NCBI RefSeq assembly: GCF_019925205.1
Contig: NC_083568.1
Span: forward strand, 18,722,393 to 18,786,392
Direction: 5' to 3'
Source of the DNA: Metopolophium dirhodum
Taxonomy: Eukaryota > Arthropoda > Insecta > Hemiptera > Aphididae
DNA: 64,000 nt
The stretch's first letter is position 1. Every line of letters begins with the position of its first letter. Shown here piece by piece: positions 62,465 to 64,000 of this stretch. Under the pieces are notes generated by a model. It searched no databases. It saw nothing but the letters and a program-made list of their open reading frames with translations, and was not told where the DNA came from. Made by a program: the position numbers and the translations under genes.

Positions 62465-63780
62465 TGAAATAATGAGACGAATATTTAACGTAAATATATC
62501 GCATGCTGTGAATTCGACAGAACTATGAGAAAGTTGATCCAAAAACAAATGAAGCTGCATAAAAAGTGATAAATACATGATTTATAATAATTTTATGGTT
62601 AAAGACATCGCATTGACGATTTAATTATAGTCCGGGATAAAGGAGAGCAATTTGCTGCATCTATTCAATAATTTGGCCATGTAATCAGCCACATTACTAC
62701 ATTAGCGCAGTTTTATATACACTATGCACAGCTATGCTGCACTAAGGGTTTAAAGTGAGGAAAAATTGCAGGGGGAGTCGGGGGACTACTGTCTCCGTAT
62801 AGTTTTAAGCGTTCCATGTATAATTGTATTTATATCTAATGTCTAATGTGCATTATGTAATGTATAAATAGTGATTGTGTAAGCATACTCATCCCACATT
62901 TAGCCCTAAATAATGTTAATCCTAATTTGTTAAAGGGGACGCTTTTTAACCATTGTCAGAAGTGGGGGGACTGAGTCCCTCTGTGCCCCCCTCTGTTAAC
63001 CACTGGCTAAAGTGGGCAGATTCCAGTATACATTAGAAATTGCAAGAAAACGAATTACTGCTATGAAAATCAATAATATGAATTTTTCAGCATAACGCTG
63101 TGTCTGCAATTTATTCTACATAAATACATAATATATATATTTTTTTTAATAATACAGGTCAGTTGATACTTGGTCACCTATTGAACGATTACTTAAGAAT
63201 TACTAAACACAATTCAAAGTAATATATACAACAATTAATAAACAACAACAATTGAAAAATATTAAATTAAATTCTATATTAGATATAGAATTAAAATTTG
63301 TCTATTCAGAGGACGCCAGCGCCACCCGTGTTCCGTGTGTCTTATCTCTGTCTTCCAAACGTAAAAGATATAGCATGGCAAATTTGCGTTCAGTAGCATT
63401 AATATAACAATGACTCGACCTAGAATCAGACTTAAACGTAAGAACATAATCTGTGGTCTACCGTTGGTTTTTAATGATATTTTAATTTTTAAGTGGGTTA
63501 TGAATTATGATCATTTTATATTTAACATAATATATCTATTCATAAATCGTTTAAAAATTAAAATATCGTAAAAAACCAATGAGAGAACCAACAGATAATG
63601 TTCTTACCTTTAAGTTTAAACACATAGGTAAGGTCAATTCGCTCACAACACATGTATCGCGGGTGTGGCGGGCGTCCTCTTAGCATAAAATATAAATATA
63701 TATTTATTTACCTCTTGATTTATACTACAGTCCAAGCAATTACTTTTTAAGTTTGCTATAAGTGTCTTTGTATAAAGAGC
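62465..63780 (-). CDS. Gustatory-receptor-type chemoreceptor, two exons, partial
   Basis: Exons (minus): 63712..63780 (acceptor GTTTCAG, donor GAG|GTAAAT) and 62465..62554 (acceptor TTATGCAG, donor TCA|GTAAGT), both phase 0. They encode ALYTKTLIANLKSN...INQE and LHLFLDQLSHSS/VEFTACDIFTLN/IRLIIS. The pattern L.LF..QL.H..V.FTAC..F.L. is the well-known segment before the last transmembrane helix of insect gustatory receptors (7tm_7). The 5' exons lie beyond the right edge; the final exon was not identified, so the gene may have a long last intron or be decayed. The intron between the two exons carries a large MITE and other repeat pieces. Confidence 0.6.
62930..63010. repeat. G/C-run transposon fragment
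   Basis: GTGGGGGGACTGAGTCCCTC and CCCCCCTCTGTTAACCACTGG look like the decayed end of a dispersed element with poly-G/poly-C words; similar text is at 56900-57030. No borders can be set. Confidence 0.35.
63311..63682. mobile_element. MITE with GAGGACGCC ends in the receptor intron
   Basis: The left end AGAGGACGCCAGCGCCACCCG is mirrored by CGGGTGTGGCGGGCGTCCTCT. Inner pairing includes GCGTTCAGTAG against a GCTCAC stretch, TTAAACGTAAGAACAT against ATGTTCTTACCTTTAAG, and GGTTTTTAATGATATTTTAA against TTAAAATATCGTAAAAAACC. Flanks TCA and TTA roughly fit a 3-bp TNA duplication. Ends match the two MITEs in Cul5 introns. A further copy with the same inner arm begins near 63955 and runs off the window edge. 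Confidence 0.65.
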
Positions 63781-64000
63781 CTGAAACATATAATTATTAT
63801 TTAATATTACCTATTATGTACATTTAATAGTAATTAAAAAGTGAAGACTAAAGCCTAAAGGTGCAATAGCCAGAAACATTGCTGCAGTAAGTGCGCAGAT
63901 AGTTATAAATTATATTTATTAATTATTATGTCATTTAAAATATTGCGATTATATGTCTCGCTTTAAAATTTAAATATCGTAAAAAAGCCAACGTAAGAAC

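Overview
The window is nuclear DNA of an insect, most likely an aphid (Acyrthosiphon/Myzus type). The evidence is strongly AT-rich DNA, the endlessly repeated TAGGTACCTA-type words common in aphid intergenic DNA, short GT-AG introns, insect-type orthologues (FRG1, RCAN/sarah, Cul5, DCN1-like) and dense MITE, Helitron and MULE debris. The species assignment is inference. Genes are split into small exons, so most long open frames are single exons or shadows; the exons below were assembled by eye from splice sites, reading phase and family resemblance.

Layout. 1-4.8 kb: the 5' part of a minus-strand gene for a secreted glycoprotein (two coding exons, one large intron, start at 4785). 5-13.5 kb: gene-poor DNA with a 2.1-kb TA-flanked inverted-repeat element, a 644-bp MULE-like derivative with 33-bp subrepeats, Helitron ends and a hAT-type MITE. 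13.9-15.8 kb: complete FRG1 (minus, 6 exons, 260 aa). 16.0-36.3 kb: a 20.3-kb palindromic unit with 8.8-kb arms, about 0.5 kb of asymmetric centre, hairpin-like terminal inverted repeats and an exact 8-bp flanking duplication. 38.0-39.0 kb: complete calcipressin/RCAN (plus, 4 exons). 39.8-48.7 kb: complete Cullin-5 (minus, 16 exons, 776 aa). 51.5-53.4 kb: complete DCN1-like protein of the DCUN1D4/5 type (plus, 6 exons, 229 aa). 55.0-60.7 kb: a minus-strand leucine-rich-repeat gene and a downstream set of five phase-compatible exons, probably the other 3' end of the same LRRC27-like locus. 62.5-64 kb: two exons of a gustatory-receptor-type chemoreceptor on the minus strand, running off the right edge.

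How it fits together. FRG1 and RCAN are divergent, and the giant palindrome sits exactly between them, its left end about 200 bp from the FRG1 start codon; without it the two start codons would be about 1.8 kb apart. Cul5 and the DCN1-like gene are head-to-head neighbours and belong to one biochemical pathway: DCN1-like proteins promote NEDD8 attachment to cullins. The 20-kb palindrome is the best candidate for something undescribed: it looks like a giant foldback-type mobile unit without recognisable protein-coding capacity, each arm holding three diverged copies of a repeated noncoding block.
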